Shown piece after piece: positions 16,994 through 25,709 of a stretch of 64,000 bases of DNA. The notes below the pieces were generated by a model. The model saw only the letters and a program-made list of their open reading frames with translations, was not told the origin of the DNA and made no database searches. The translations under genes and the position numbers were made by a program. Origin of the DNA: Thalassobacillus cyri (GTDB lineage Bacteria > Bacillota > Bacilli > Bacillales > Halobacillaceae); assembly GCF_900107755.1 (NCBI RefSeq), contig NZ_FNQR01000009.1, positions 124,001 through 188,000 on the forward strand. The letters run 5' to 3'. Positions within the stretch are counted from its first letter, which is position 1. The number at the start of each line of letters is the position of its first letter.

Positions 16994-17010
16994 TTGGCAT
17001 GGCTTTTGCA
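16994..17010 (+). promoter_or_regulatory. Sigma-54 (-24/-12) promoter
   Basis: TTGGCATGGCTTTTGCA has the invariant GG and GC separated by 10 bp and closely matches TTGGCAC-N5-TTGCA. It lies between the activator and the YjiH-type gene. Confidence 0.88.
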
Positions 17011-17073
17011 AGGAAGAAGGTAAGGGATGAAAATCTTTTGCTTTTTTTATTACTTATTTAAGGAGTGGGGAAG

Positions 17074-18471
17074 ATGGAGGCTAAACAGAAAAGCAGTCTG
17101 GAAAGAGGACAGTGGGAGCAAGATAGGGTGGATTACAGAACCAAACGCAATTACTTCTGGTTCATTGTTCCATCTCTATTAGGAGTATTGTTATTTTTAT
17201 TCCCAATCCCTTACGGAGGAAAAATTACGATCGGTGTCGGTGTTATGGCCGAAACCATTCAAGCGATACTTGAGCCAATCCTTCCGGGTTTGATGACAGG
17301 TATTCTTGTACTCTCTGCTGTTATTCCGATATTTGCAAAATCAATAAAGCCAAAGGTGATTATGAATAGTCCTTTTATGAAACAACTCTTTTACATTAAT
17401 ACATTTTGGATGATTACTAGAATGATCGGAGCCTTGTTCGCACTCATGACCATTTTCGCGGTCGGACCGCTTATCATAACCTCTGACGTGACAGGAGGGA
17501 CTATGCTTTATGCTCTCGTACCAGTTTTGGCGGCATGGTTCCTTTTTGCAGGAGTATTGATGCCGCTCCTCATGCAATTCGGTCTGATGGATTTTATCGG
17601 AACAATGTTGCGTAAGGTTATGAGGCCGGTTTTTAAATTGCCTGGCCGTTCCTCAATTGATGCTCTGGCTTCTTGGATGGGAGCGGGAACAGTGGGAGTT
17701 TTAATCACCACCAAACAATATGAAGAAGGATATTACACGAAGCGTGAAGCGTCGATCATCGCTACGAACTTCTCCATCAATAGTATCGCGTTCAGTTTGG
17801 TTGTCATTAGTTTTATAGGTTTAGAAGAGTATTTTGTTCCTTTTTATTTGACCGTAGTAGTCGCGGGCTTGGTTGCAGCTTTCATCTGTCCCCGTATCCC
17901 TCCGTTATCAAGGAAAGCGGACACATACTACGAAGAGACCGGGAAACAAATTTCTGAAAATACCCCGAAAGGGATGTCCAATTTTCAATGGGGTGTAGAA
18001 AGAGCGCTCGAAAAAGCGTCAGAGGTCAAGGGGATCAAGCAAGTAAGCAAACAAGGCTTACAGACTGTCCTTGATATCTATTTTGCCTTAATTCCATTAG
18101 TGATGGCGCTCGGGACCATTGCCTTGATCATCGCGGAATTCACTCCATTTTTCACCTACTTATCGATGCCGATAGTTCCGGTTCTCCAATGGATGCAAAT
18201 CCCGGAAGCGGCTCAAGCAGCTCCAGCGATGCTCGTCGGATTCGCGGATATGTTCCTGCCAGCTGTCATCGGTGCTGGTATCGAAAGTGAACTGACTCGT
18301 TTCATCATTGCTGCTATTTCGTTGACCCAGCTGATTTACATGTCTGAAATAGGAATACTGCTCGTCAAATCCAAGATTCCGATTTCAGTATGGGAGCTTG
18401 CGATTATCTTTATACAAAGAACCATCATCACTCTTCCAATTATCGTAGTGATTGCACATTTTATTTTATAG
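17074..18471 (+). CDS. YjiH-family membrane protein (nucleoside recognition/Gate domain)
   Basis: A 465-residue polytopic inner-membrane protein whose sequence (NYFWFIVPSLLGVLLFLFPI, SSIDALASWMGAGTVGVLITTKQYEEG, TNFSINSIAFSLVVISFIGLEEYFVPFY) matches the YjiH/Gate-domain family, thought to be transporters. ATG 17074 lies 8 nt after AAGGAG. GTG 17065 overlaps that site and is rejected. It is transcribed from the sigma-54 promoter just upstream and is followed after 12 bp by an aminotransferase gene. An uptake role for the aminotransferase substrate is the natural inference, but the ligand is not known. Confidence 0.82.
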   Translation: MEAKQKSSLERGQWEQDRVDYRTKRNYFWFIVPSLLGVLLFLFPIPYGGKITIGVGVMAETIQAILEPILPGLMTGILVLSAVIPIFAKSIKPKVIMNSPFMKQLFYINTFWMITRMIGALFALMTIFAVGPLIITSDVTGGTMLYALVPVLAAWFLFAGVLMPLLMQFGLMDFIGTMLRKVMRPVFKLPGRSSIDALASWMGAGTVGVLITTKQYEEGYYTKREASIIATNFSINSIAFSLVVISFIGLEEYFVPFYLTVVVAGLVAAFICPRIPPLSRKADTYYEETGKQISENTPKGMSNFQWGVERALEKASEVKGIKQVSKQGLQTVLDIYFALIPLVMALGTIALIIAEFTPFFTYLSMPIVPVLQWMQIPEAAQAAPAMLVGFADMFLPAVIGAGIESELTRFIIAAISLTQLIYMSEIGILLVKSKIPISVWELAIIFIQRTIITLPIIVVIAHFIL

Positions 18472-18483
18472 GGGGACATTCTA

Positions 18484-19800
18484 ATGAAAACATCTTTTGA
18501 AGAATTATATACACGTTTGCCGGATTTACTCGCACCTAGCATGGCCAAAGACCATCCAAACCTCCCTGTGGTGAAAGAGGAAGGGTGCTATTATTATGGG
18601 ACAGACGGCAAGGAGTATTTGGATTTTACGTCGGGAATCGCAGTGGCCAACACAGGCCATCGCCATCCGAAAGTCGTCAAGGCCATAAAAGAAGGTGCTG
18701 ATAAGTTGATGCATGGTCCGTCTGGAGTAATCATGTATGATTCGATTCTCCGGGTAGCAGCTCGGCTGCAAGGTATTTTACCGGGGAACCTCGATTGTTT
18801 CTTCTTTGCAAATAGCGGAACAGAAGCGATTGAAGGAGCATTGAAGCTGGCCAAATACGTGACCCAACGCCCTTATGTCATATCCTTCACTGGCTGTTTC
18901 CACGGCCGTTCGGTGGGAGCGCTCGGTGTCAGTACATCGAAAAGTAAGTATCGTAAATTTTTACAGCCGAATGGTCTGACCTATCAACTTCCTTATGCAG
19001 ATATGGAAGGGTGTCCTAAAGGAGAAGATGTAGCCAAGTACTGTGTGAACAAGCTGGAAAAAGATTTCGAGCTACTGTTTGACCATCAAGTGACCTCGGA
19101 GGAAGTCGCGTGCGTCATTGTCGAGCCGGTACTAGGAGAAGGAGGATATATCATTCCTCCAAGAGAATGGTTGCAAAAAGTACGTGAAATTTGTGATCAG
19201 CACGGCATTTTATTGATTTTTGATGAGGTGCAAACTGGATTTGGTCGGACAGGCGAATGGTTTGCCGCTCAAACCTTCGGGGTAACTCCTGACATCATGG
19301 CCATTGCCAAAGGAATTGCTTCAGGGATGCCGCTGAGTGCCACGGTTGCTTCCAAAGAACTGATGAGCAAATGGCCGATGGGTACCCACGGCACAACCTT
19401 CGGTGGCAATCCCATTGCCTGCTCCGCTGCTCTTGCCACTTTGGACGTCATAGAAGAAGAAAACCTCCTCCATAATTCAAAAACACTTGGTGCTTATGCG
19501 GTGAATCACCTGAAGGCACTACGGAAAAACCATAAAGTGATCGGCGACGTCCGTGGTGTCGGCTTGATGATCGGCATCGAAATCGTTGACCCTGTAAGTG
19601 GGGAACCTGACGGAGAAGGTATGATGCGCGTATTGGATCTGTCCCTTGAAAAAGGTGTCTTATTCTACCTTTGTGGGAAGCATCAAGAAGTCATTCGTAT
19701 GATTCCACCATTGATTGTTACTCAGGAGCAGATCGATCAAGGGTTGGAAGTGTTTGAAGAAGCTGTTGTTGAATATGAAAAAGCCCTAACGGTTTACTAG
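18484..19800 (+). CDS. Class III PLP-dependent aminotransferase (GABA/omega-amino acid type)
   Basis: A 438-residue fold-type I aminotransferase of class [17 protein letters not shown] and [14 protein letters not shown] bind the cofactor phosphate, [13 protein letters not shown] carries the PLP-binding Asp, and Lys276 in [11 protein letters not shown] is the Schiff-base lysine. The family includes 4-aminobutyrate, ornithine and related omega-amine transaminases. GGGGGA precedes ATG. It is the second gene of the sigma-54-controlled operon with the YjiH-type protein. In Bacillus, sigma-54 typically controls amino acid catabolism (for example rocR- and bkdR-regulated genes), which supports a catabolic role. 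The exact substrate cannot be told from sequence. Confidence 0.88.
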   Translation: MKTSFEELYTRLPDLLAPSMAKDHPNLPVVKEEGCYYYGTDGKEYLDFTSGIAVANTGHRHPKVVKAIKEGADKLMHGPSGVIMYDSILRVAARLQGILPGNLDCFFFANSGTEAIEGALKLAKYVTQRPYVISFTGCFHGRSVGALGVSTSKSKYRKFLQPNGLTYQLPYADMEGCPKGEDVAKYCVNKLEKDFELLFDHQVTSEEVACVIVEPVLGEGGYIIPPREWLQKVREICDQHGILLIFDEVQTGFGRTGEWFAAQTFGVTPDIMAIAKGIASGMPLSATVASKELMSKWPMGTHGTTFGGNPIACSAALATLDVIEEENLLHNSKTLGAYAVNHLKALRKNHKVIGDVRGVGLMIGIEIVDPVSGEPDGEGMMRVLDLSLEKGVLFYLCGKHQEVIRMIPPLIVTQEQIDQGLEVFEEAVVEYEKALTVY

Positions 19801-19852
19801 ATGGTTATGTTAGTAGAGGAAATCATTCAAGGGTCATATTTTTAAGAGAAAA

Positions 19853-19890
19853 AAGGAACTTCTCAAATTTGTGAAGTTCCTTCTTCTTAT
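19853..19890 (+). terminator. Terminator after the aminotransferase
   Basis: AAGGAACTTC (19853-19862) pairs with GAAGTTCCTT (19873-19882), followed by TCTTCTT. Confidence 0.8.
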
Positions 19891-19985
19891 GCAAATAACA
19901 ACATTAGAGTTAACATAATCTTCTAACTTGATCTGTAAAAAAACGTTTTGATTTCTAAAAATGACCCTGTTAGCTTACGTTATTA

Positions 19986-20618
19986 TTAATTCAATGGTTG
20001 CTGGGGAGCAGGCGCGTAGCTTTGGAGCATCTGTGTCATATCCTGCTGGGCAAGCTGTGGTACTTGGTAATAGCCATGCTTATTTTGATATAAGAACAGC
20101 TCGTAGCTCATTTCAATTAAGTTCGGTACGCTGTCGGCAACAACTCTTCGCAACACAGGATTCGTCATTTCAAGCGCAGTCATCGCCATGGTCGATGCCA
20201 ATCCTTTCACCTGACCAAGCATGAATGAAGAGTATTCGGCATCAGTCAGTTCTGTCGGATTTTGAGCAGGTTTTTTTGGCTGTCCTGGTTTCATCCCATA
20301 AACGACATCATTGTTTAGTGTCATTTTGTAGACATGGGTGGACTGCGATGGCTTTTGGCCAGTCTTGAAGCTTTCCGTCATGGTGTTATAAAGCTCGGTA
20401 GTGAAATTTTCCTGTCGAGTTAAAATGTCTTTTAACTCGGGATCCTGGATATTCTGCTCGAACATTTTATATTGATCGAGCATACCTATCACTCCGCTAA
20501 TTACTTCGTGCGCATCAAAAAGCTCGTGCCCTCCGTGACTCATATTGGGGGGCATATTGGAAGAAACCTGCTGGCTGCCATTCATTTGGGCTTGATTCAT
20601 TTGATTTTGATTTTGCAT
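19986..20618 (-). CDS. Spore coat protein, CotF family
   Basis: A 210-residue protein with an Asn/Gln/Met-rich N-terminus (MQNQNQMNQAQMNGSQQ) and a ferritin-like helical domain with AHEVISGVIGMLDQYKMFEQNIQDPELKDIL, typical of CotF-type coat proteins of Bacillaceae endospores. A second conserved stretch, EYSSFMLGQVKGLASTMA, follows. The C-terminus is Gln/Pro-rich. AGGGAAAAAT precedes the start. It indicates a spore-forming host. It is probably expressed late in the mother cell, although no sigma-K promoter was confirmed by eye. Confidence 0.85.
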   Translation of the reverse strand: MQNQNQMNQAQMNGSQQVSSNMPPNMSHGGHELFDAHEVISGVIGMLDQYKMFEQNIQDPELKDILTRQENFTTELYNTMTESFKTGQKPSQSTHVYKMTLNNDVVYGMKPGQPKKPAQNPTELTDAEYSSFMLGQVKGLASTMAMTALEMTNPVLRRVVADSVPNLIEMSYELFLYQNKHGYYQVPQLAQQDMTQMLQSYAPAPQQPLN

Positions 20619-20685
20619 ATTTTTCCCTCCATATCATAACTTCTTCCTTATTTTTAGCAAGGTAAGGAAAATTATGTAGGAAGGA

Positions 20686-21252
20686 TTATAGGTTTTTAGC
20701 TTTCCGAGCCAAAAAATTACTGTCTTTCAGCCATTCTGGATGAATGGCTTTTCTGGAAGGGGAGAGATTCTTTAGATTCACTCCAGCTCCATAATAATAA
20801 GCCTGCCACACGATTTTTGAACAATACTGCTCATGATCCACACTGCCAAGCGGAGTCATGATGCGGTAGGCAGCTGTTGGATATTTTCTATATAGTTCTT
20901 CCAGGTAACCGGCTGCCTTTACACCGACTTCCGGTTCATTCGGAGTATAGATCGATATGGAACGGAATTTTTGAAAATAGCGGCTTATGCTGTCCTTCAT
21001 GAGACCGGATGGTATCGAATGGATGACTTCCCTGTGTTGATTTACGATACCCACGTGGCCAATGTACTTCGATTCACTTTGTCCAATTGGAGAAAACAAC
21101 AAATCACCAGGTGAAATAGCTATATTGGTTCCTGGATAAGTAGCTGAATCATTATGAACGATGGGAACCCGGGCTTTCCGGGGTCTTAATAAAAATACAA
21201 AAAGACCAGTAGCCAGACTAAGCAATAAGGTGAGTACAGACGGCTTCTTCAT
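20686..21252 (-). CDS. YiiX/NlpC-P60-like cysteine hydrolase, membrane-anchored
   Basis: A 188-residue protein with one N-terminal membrane segment (about residues 5-22, SVLTLLLSLATGLFVFLL), then a permuted NlpC/P60 (YiiX-like) domain. ISPGDLLFSPIG and YIGHVGIV supply the catalytic His region, and YCSKIVWQAYY the catalytic Cys. Such enzymes act on peptide or lipid-like bonds at the cell surface. ATG 21252 is chosen because the ORF's upstream TTG at 21273 has no ribosome binding site, whereas GAAGGA precedes 21252. It lies between the coat gene and a secreted peptidase on the same strand. The substrate is unknown. Confidence 0.72.
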   Translation of the reverse strand: MKKPSVLTLLLSLATGLFVFLLRPRKARVPIVHNDSATYPGTNIAISPGDLLFSPIGQSESKYIGHVGIVNQHREVIHSIPSGLMKDSISRYFQKFRSISIYTPNEPEVGVKAAGYLEELYRKYPTAAYRIMTPLGSVDHEQYCSKIVWQAYYYGAGVNLKNLSPSRKAIHPEWLKDSNFLARKAKNL

Positions 21253-21421
21253 ACGTGTCCTTCTTTCTGACAATAGTTTAAGTCAATCGTAGGGCAATCA
21301 GAAGTAAAACTCAACTAAAAAAATCGGTGATTCTGCTTGTTTTCGAGGTGAAAAACGTGTTTACAAAAAAGATTCATGAGACAAATGTTTCTTCTGTCAT
21401 TCCTATACCATGTTCATAGAA

Positions 21422-21452
21422 AGACCCCCTCGAATTCCATCACGAGAGGGTC
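21422..21452 (-). terminator. Terminator of the M14 peptidase gene
   Basis: On the minus strand GACCCTCTCG...CGAGGGGGTC forms a hairpin with one mismatch, followed by TTT. Confidence 0.7.
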
Positions 21453-21459
21453 ACAATCG

Positions 21460-23805
21460 TTATTCAAAAATTGTGTTGGAAAGCAAACGATAGAGATGAG
21501 AAGTATGATCACGGAATCCAGCTTCTAACCCGATCAACGTCACATCTTTATCTTTCTCCTGAATAATGACAGCTTCACCGGCTGCTGTTTCACTATTTTT
21601 CCAGAAACCTGCCTGGAAAAAGTCAGCTTCCGCAAAAGAGGCTGCCAAAGTCTGATCATTCAGGTTGGTGTACCATACAGGATTGTAGACAAAGCCGATA
21701 TCGTTGCTGACGTAACCTGCAGTTAAGGGAGATTCCAGATAGTCTACTTTCACGATTCCATTGCTATTGCGTGGTCCGGTCTCGATAGCGACATCTGTAA
21801 GCCCGATTGTTTTTGTAGCTTTAGATGCACCGGCTCCGACAGCAATATATTTCCCGCCACCTGTCACAAAGTTGTCTATCTGCTGTTGGAAAGTTTCGAA
21901 TTGCTGAGCATTCTTTAAACCGAATGGCTGGTTGGCTTCCGATAGCTGATACGAAATCAGACTTTCAGTACCACTGTATACGAACACATCGTAGCCGGCC
22001 AAACCTTGTTCTGCTACTTGTTGAGGACTGATTTCATCAACCTCAAACCCTAACTTTTCAAGAGCGATTTTAGTTCCGGAATGAGATTGTGATTTCCAAA
22101 TGCCTCCATCTTTTAAGATCGCCACGTCAACATTTTTCAAGGGTTCTGCCTGGGCAGGAATCTCTTTTGTATCTAATGTCAGCCCTGAATCTTTGACAAG
22201 CGTACGCAGGTTGCTGCCAGGCTGGTCTTCTACATAAAAGTCACCATTGGTATCCTTATAGACTGCCCCTCCATTTTGAAGCAGCTCATTTACAAGGGAA
22301 ACAGCTTCAGTTGAGCTATTTGGGATCAGGTAAGGCCCCTTGCCTGAAAGTTCTCCATCTGCCTTAATATTATTGATCTCCACGGACTGGACATCAGGTT
22401 CTGCTTGAGCTGGTATTGCTTCGAACCCCCATAACTCTGGGAAGCTCCAGGCAGATATATCATACATAGCGGAAGTATCATCACTGATATCCTCGCCATC
22501 CCATAGGATTGTGTTTGCAAGACCGGCTTTTGCCTGATTCATAGAAACGATGAATGTTCCAGCTTCATATGGTTTCCCATTCAAGGTGAAAGCTTGCTTT
22601 GCTTTTTCTACTTCAATATCATTCTGCTGTAAATGCTCGATTGCTTTAAGCGTGGAGTTAGGATCGACTTTATCCGTTGGAAGCACGTAAGCTTCCGGGA
22701 AGAACCCTTTCTCATGGTCAGGGTGCTGAAAATTGATGCCTCTTTTAAAAATTTCAATCTGGTCTTTGATCATCTCATCTTTATTTTCCGTAGCAAATTT
22801 CAAAGCACCCATAACGGAATTAATTTGCCATTCTACTCCATCCCAAGTGTTGGATGGGGCTTCGATTGTCGCTCCATACGCACCATGATACATCGCGTAC
22901 ATTGGTGCGAATATAGGTGGGTAGTCGTCCCAGCCGGATGCTGCGTCCCGGGCGGGAATGTGCACACCTTCAATATTTTGATAGAAGTCAGTTTCATAAC
23001 TTTCTTTATTGTTTACAATTTCTGCTTCCATCGCTTCTGCCTGGTCAAGTGCCCACTTGGAATATAAGTCATATTCATAGTTGGGGTTATGTGGTGGGGT
23101 AGTAGGCTCGATTAACCCAGGCTTCTCATCTGAATAATTGACATATCCATGCAAATCCAGGAAAACCATCGGGTTCCACTCTGTAAGCAGCTTCACGGAT
23201 GCTTCTGTTTCCGGCTGGGATTGCGTAATATAGTCACGGTTTAAGTCGATTCCTTCCGCGTTATACCTGGTGGCATTTACACGACCGTCAGGGTTTACGA
23301 TGGCGTTGAAAATCAGGATGTTATTTTCTAAAATCTCTTTTGTCTCCTGATCGTTTTCAAAAGCAAAACGCTCAATCAGCTTCAAAACAGCATCAGAGCC
23401 GACGAACTCATTACCATGGATAGATCCATCAATCATGATCGGAACCTTGAAGTCTGGATGTTTGTCCACCCAGTTTTGTGCATCTTCAGGATTTTGGAAC
23501 ATCTTATTTCTTAGTGCCTGGATTTTGCCGTATTTTCCTTTGGCTTCCGGGTCACTGATCGTAACAGCGTATATATCACGTCCTTCCGTCGATTGTCCCA
23601 CGACTTCCAAGGATACCCGGTTGCTGTTTTTTTCAATCCTTTTCAGGTGTTCCACTATTTCTTCATAAGTAACATAATCATAGTGTTCCGAATTAAACGG
23701 ACTTTGTTTCTGCTGGTCTGCCAAAACTGCTTTTGTTGAAGCAATAGCTAATGGCCCCATAACAATAACGGCCAACAAGAGCGCTCGAATAATTATTTTT
23801 TGCAT
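21460..23805 (-). CDS. Secreted M14-family zinc carboxypeptidase with C-terminal GATase-like domain
   Basis: A 781-residue precursor with a signal peptide (about residues 1-29, cleavage near KAVLA-DQQ). The M14 domain (about 40-350) has zinc ligands H130 and E133 (GSIHGNEF), H219 (DLHGYVN), substrate-binding N189-R190 (DLNRDY) and catalytic E315 (GATIEAPS). It would release amino acids from peptides or cell-wall material outside the cell. The C-terminal half includes VDVAILKDGG...GYDVFVYSGTES, resembling a class I glutamine-amidotransferase-like fold found in large Bacillaceae M14 proteins. ATG 23805, with GGGAGAG upstream, gives a clean signal peptide; the ORF extends 10 codons further without benefit. 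Confidence 0.87.
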   Translation of the reverse strand: MQKIIIRALLLAVIVMGPLAIASTKAVLADQQKQSPFNSEHYDYVTYEEIVEHLKRIEKNSNRVSLEVVGQSTEGRDIYAVTISDPEAKGKYGKIQALRNKMFQNPEDAQNWVDKHPDFKVPIMIDGSIHGNEFVGSDAVLKLIERFAFENDQETKEILENNILIFNAIVNPDGRVNATRYNAEGIDLNRDYITQSQPETEASVKLLTEWNPMVFLDLHGYVNYSDEKPGLIEPTTPPHNPNYEYDLYSKWALDQAEAMEAEIVNNKESYETDFYQNIEGVHIPARDAASGWDDYPPIFAPMYAMYHGAYGATIEAPSNTWDGVEWQINSVMGALKFATENKDEMIKDQIEIFKRGINFQHPDHEKGFFPEAYVLPTDKVDPNSTLKAIEHLQQNDIEVEKAKQAFTLNGKPYEAGTFIVSMNQAKAGLANTILWDGEDISDDTSAMYDISAWSFPELWGFEAIPAQAEPDVQSVEINNIKADGELSGKGPYLIPNSSTEAVSLVNELLQNGGAVYKDTNGDFYVEDQPGSNLRTLVKDSGLTLDTKEIPAQAEPLKNVDVAILKDGGIWKSQSHSGTKIALEKLGFEVDEISPQQVAEQGLAGYDVFVYSGTESLISYQLSEANQPFGLKNAQQFETFQQQIDNFVTGGGKYIAVGAGASKATKTIGLTDVAIETGPRNSNGIVKVDYLESPLTAGYVSNDIGFVYNPVWYTNLNDQTLAASFAEADFFQAGFWKNSETAAGEAVIIQEKDKDVTLIGLEAGFRDHTSHLYRLLSNTIFE

Positions 23806-24055
23806 ATGTAAATCTCTCCCTTCATAAATATTCAACTATACTTATGAATATAAATTCAATAATCTTCCACTCAGATAATCCAAAATCAATAAAATGACCT
23901 ATCTCTATAGGAATTTTTAACCCTTACAAATAAGGAGAAATGAATTAGAAATAAATGCCTGTTTTTGTATGTGGTTTATAAACCTCCTCCAAAAATGTGT
24001 TAAAATTTGGTTAAGCATCCACGTGAAATAACTACATGATGATAATTAAGGGGAG

Positions 24056-24400
24056 GTGAATCAACTGATCACTTATGAAATTATAGATTCTAAGCTACAT
24101 AAGGTTAAACTAATGGATCAGGACGTAATAAGTGAGGAAATCGAAGCGATCGTAACCGATTTTGACCTCATCATATCCGAAAAGACGACACTAAGTACTA
24201 AAAAGGGTTCTGTACATTGGCATATCAAGAAACAAGATGAAACGGGCGTCTTAGAAATAACCTATTGGCCGAAGAAAGCAAGGCTCTGGATAGACATACA
24301 TAATAATAGACGCAAAACGTGGAACCTTGGAGTGATTGAACCGATGGCAGACAGATTTTCGCAGGAGTTTGGGGGAAGCGTTGAAAACATTAGCAGGTAA
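24056..24400 (+). CDS. Conserved hypothetical protein, 114 aa
   Basis: Not recognised. A soluble, mixed alpha/beta-looking protein containing GSVHWHIKKQDETGVLEITYW and a Lys/Arg-rich stretch. The start is uncertain: GTG 24056 overlaps the strong AAGGGGAGGTG sequence, while a CTG at 24065 would be better spaced but is a rare start. Codon usage resembles the neighbours, and a terminator follows directly. It is flanked by a divergent peptidase gene and an ArsR-like regulator. Confidence 0.6.
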   Translation: MNQLITYEIIDSKLHKVKLMDQDVISEEIEAIVTDFDLIISEKTTLSTKKGSVHWHIKKQDETGVLEITYWPKKARLWIDIHNNRRKTWNLGVIEPMADRFSQEFGGSVENISR

Positions 24401-24404
24401 ACGG

Positions 24405-24431
24405 ACGCCTTTAACGGCGTTCTTTTTTTTT
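24405..24431 (+). terminator. Terminator after the 114-aa protein gene
   Basis: ACGCC/GGCGT stem (24405-24409 with 24416-24420), followed by a run of T. Confidence 0.75.
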
Positions 24432-24527
24432 ATGGCAGAATAAATATTCTAAATTTTTTAAATAAATAATTCTAAATATGTTGAATTATTGATTCTATCC
24501 ATATAGAATAAGGTAGAGGTGATAAAT

Positions 24528-25574
24528 ATGGAATTATTTTCTACAAGCAATAAGGGGCGGGAAACTTACCGTGTGGAAGTGGAGTACTCGTTGTTATGGG
24601 AAAGCGCATTGGGTATAGCGGCAATTACAAATAAGTCGTTGATCCAAACATTGGAACAGCCTCAGGGTTATTGGGAGACTATTAAAGCTTCATTATCAGA
24701 AGAAATGATCGAACATCTGGAGTATGTAGAAAAAAACAATACCTGGAAAGCATTGCTGCAATTATTACATGCGAGCGGTACAACGGACTTAAAGACTTTC
24801 AGATCGTATCTGAAAAATCTATCGGATGAAGAAATCAGGTATCTTTGTATTCCTTATATAGGGCAAGATAAGCAAGACCTCAGGGAAAAGGCTGCTTCAG
24901 GAGCAGGGGAAGCGATTGATCAGTTAAAGGATTTTACATCCAATAATCCTTTCTTCCCCACATATATTGAGTTTATTTGTAAAGTAGGGGCAGACGAGTT
25001 GAAAAGCCACCTCGCAGGTGTAATGGCAGGATGGTTTGAGACAGTGATTAAACCTCAAGAAGAAGAGCTGCATGCTATGTTGCAAAGAGACGTGGAAGAT
25101 AAGCAGCGAATGATGAAAAAGCTTGGCTCCGAACCGTTTGTAGAGTGGGCGACAAATGGCATAAGCTATTTGCCGGAGCCAAGTGTATACAAAGTTCTTC
25201 TGATTCCTCAATACACCTATCGTCCTTGGAATGTGGAAGCTGATTTGGAAGGAGTAAAGGTTTTTTATTATCCGGTTGCGAATGAAAGCTTGCATCCGAA
25301 AGACAACTATATTCCTAATCAGATGCTCGTATTAAAATATAAAGCGTTAGGGGATGAAGTTCGGTTGAAGATCATGAAGATGCTCAGTGAACAACCTCGT
25401 TCGCTCCAAGAGTTGACCACCGAATTACAGATGGGTAAAACTACGGTACATCATCACCTGAAAATCCTGAAGTCTGCCAGGCTTATAGCAGCAGAAAAAT
25501 CCGGATACTATGTTCAGGAACAAGCGTTGGCATCACTTCCAAAGGAAATGGATCAATACCTGGGTCACTTATAA
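24528..25574 (+). CDS. ArsR-type helix-turn-helix regulator with large N-terminal domain
   Basis: A 348-residue protein. Only the last about 80 residues form a winged helix of the ArsR type (ALGDEVRLKIMKMLSEQPRSLQELTTELQMGKTTVHHHLKIL). The N-terminal 260 residues form an uncharacterised, mostly helical domain that could sense a ligand; no cysteine/histidine metal site is evident in it. ATG 24528 has AGAGGTG upstream; a GTG at 24519 overlaps that site. It lies 135 bp before a BCCT transporter gene on the same strand and may regulate it (inference from position only). Confidence 0.8.
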   Translation: MELFSTSNKGRETYRVEVEYSLLWESALGIAAITNKSLIQTLEQPQGYWETIKASLSEEMIEHLEYVEKNNTWKALLQLLHASGTTDLKTFRSYLKNLSDEEIRYLCIPYIGQDKQDLREKAASGAGEAIDQLKDFTSNNPFFPTYIEFICKVGADELKSHLAGVMAGWFETVIKPQEEELHAMLQRDVEDKQRMMKKLGSEPFVEWATNGISYLPEPSVYKVLLIPQYTYRPWNVEADLEGVKVFYYPVANESLHPKDNYIPNQMLVLKYKALGDEVRLKIMKMLSEQPRSLQELTTELQMGKTTVHHHLKILKSARLIAAEKSGYYVQEQALASLPKEMDQYLGHL

Positions 25575-25709
25575 GAAGGTTTGCTGGGGCTAAAGCTCTT
25601 TTTCTCATTCTTTTATTTTTTATGTAATCGTTTGATTTGGATGAAATAGTGGTATGTATATAAGGCTATAACACTACGAAATCTGATTACATAATTAAGG
25701 GGAGGAGCT

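Noticed and set aside
25622-25636. Weak cre-like sequence before the BCCT transporter
   Set aside because: Key positions of the consensus are lost; too weak to list as a site.
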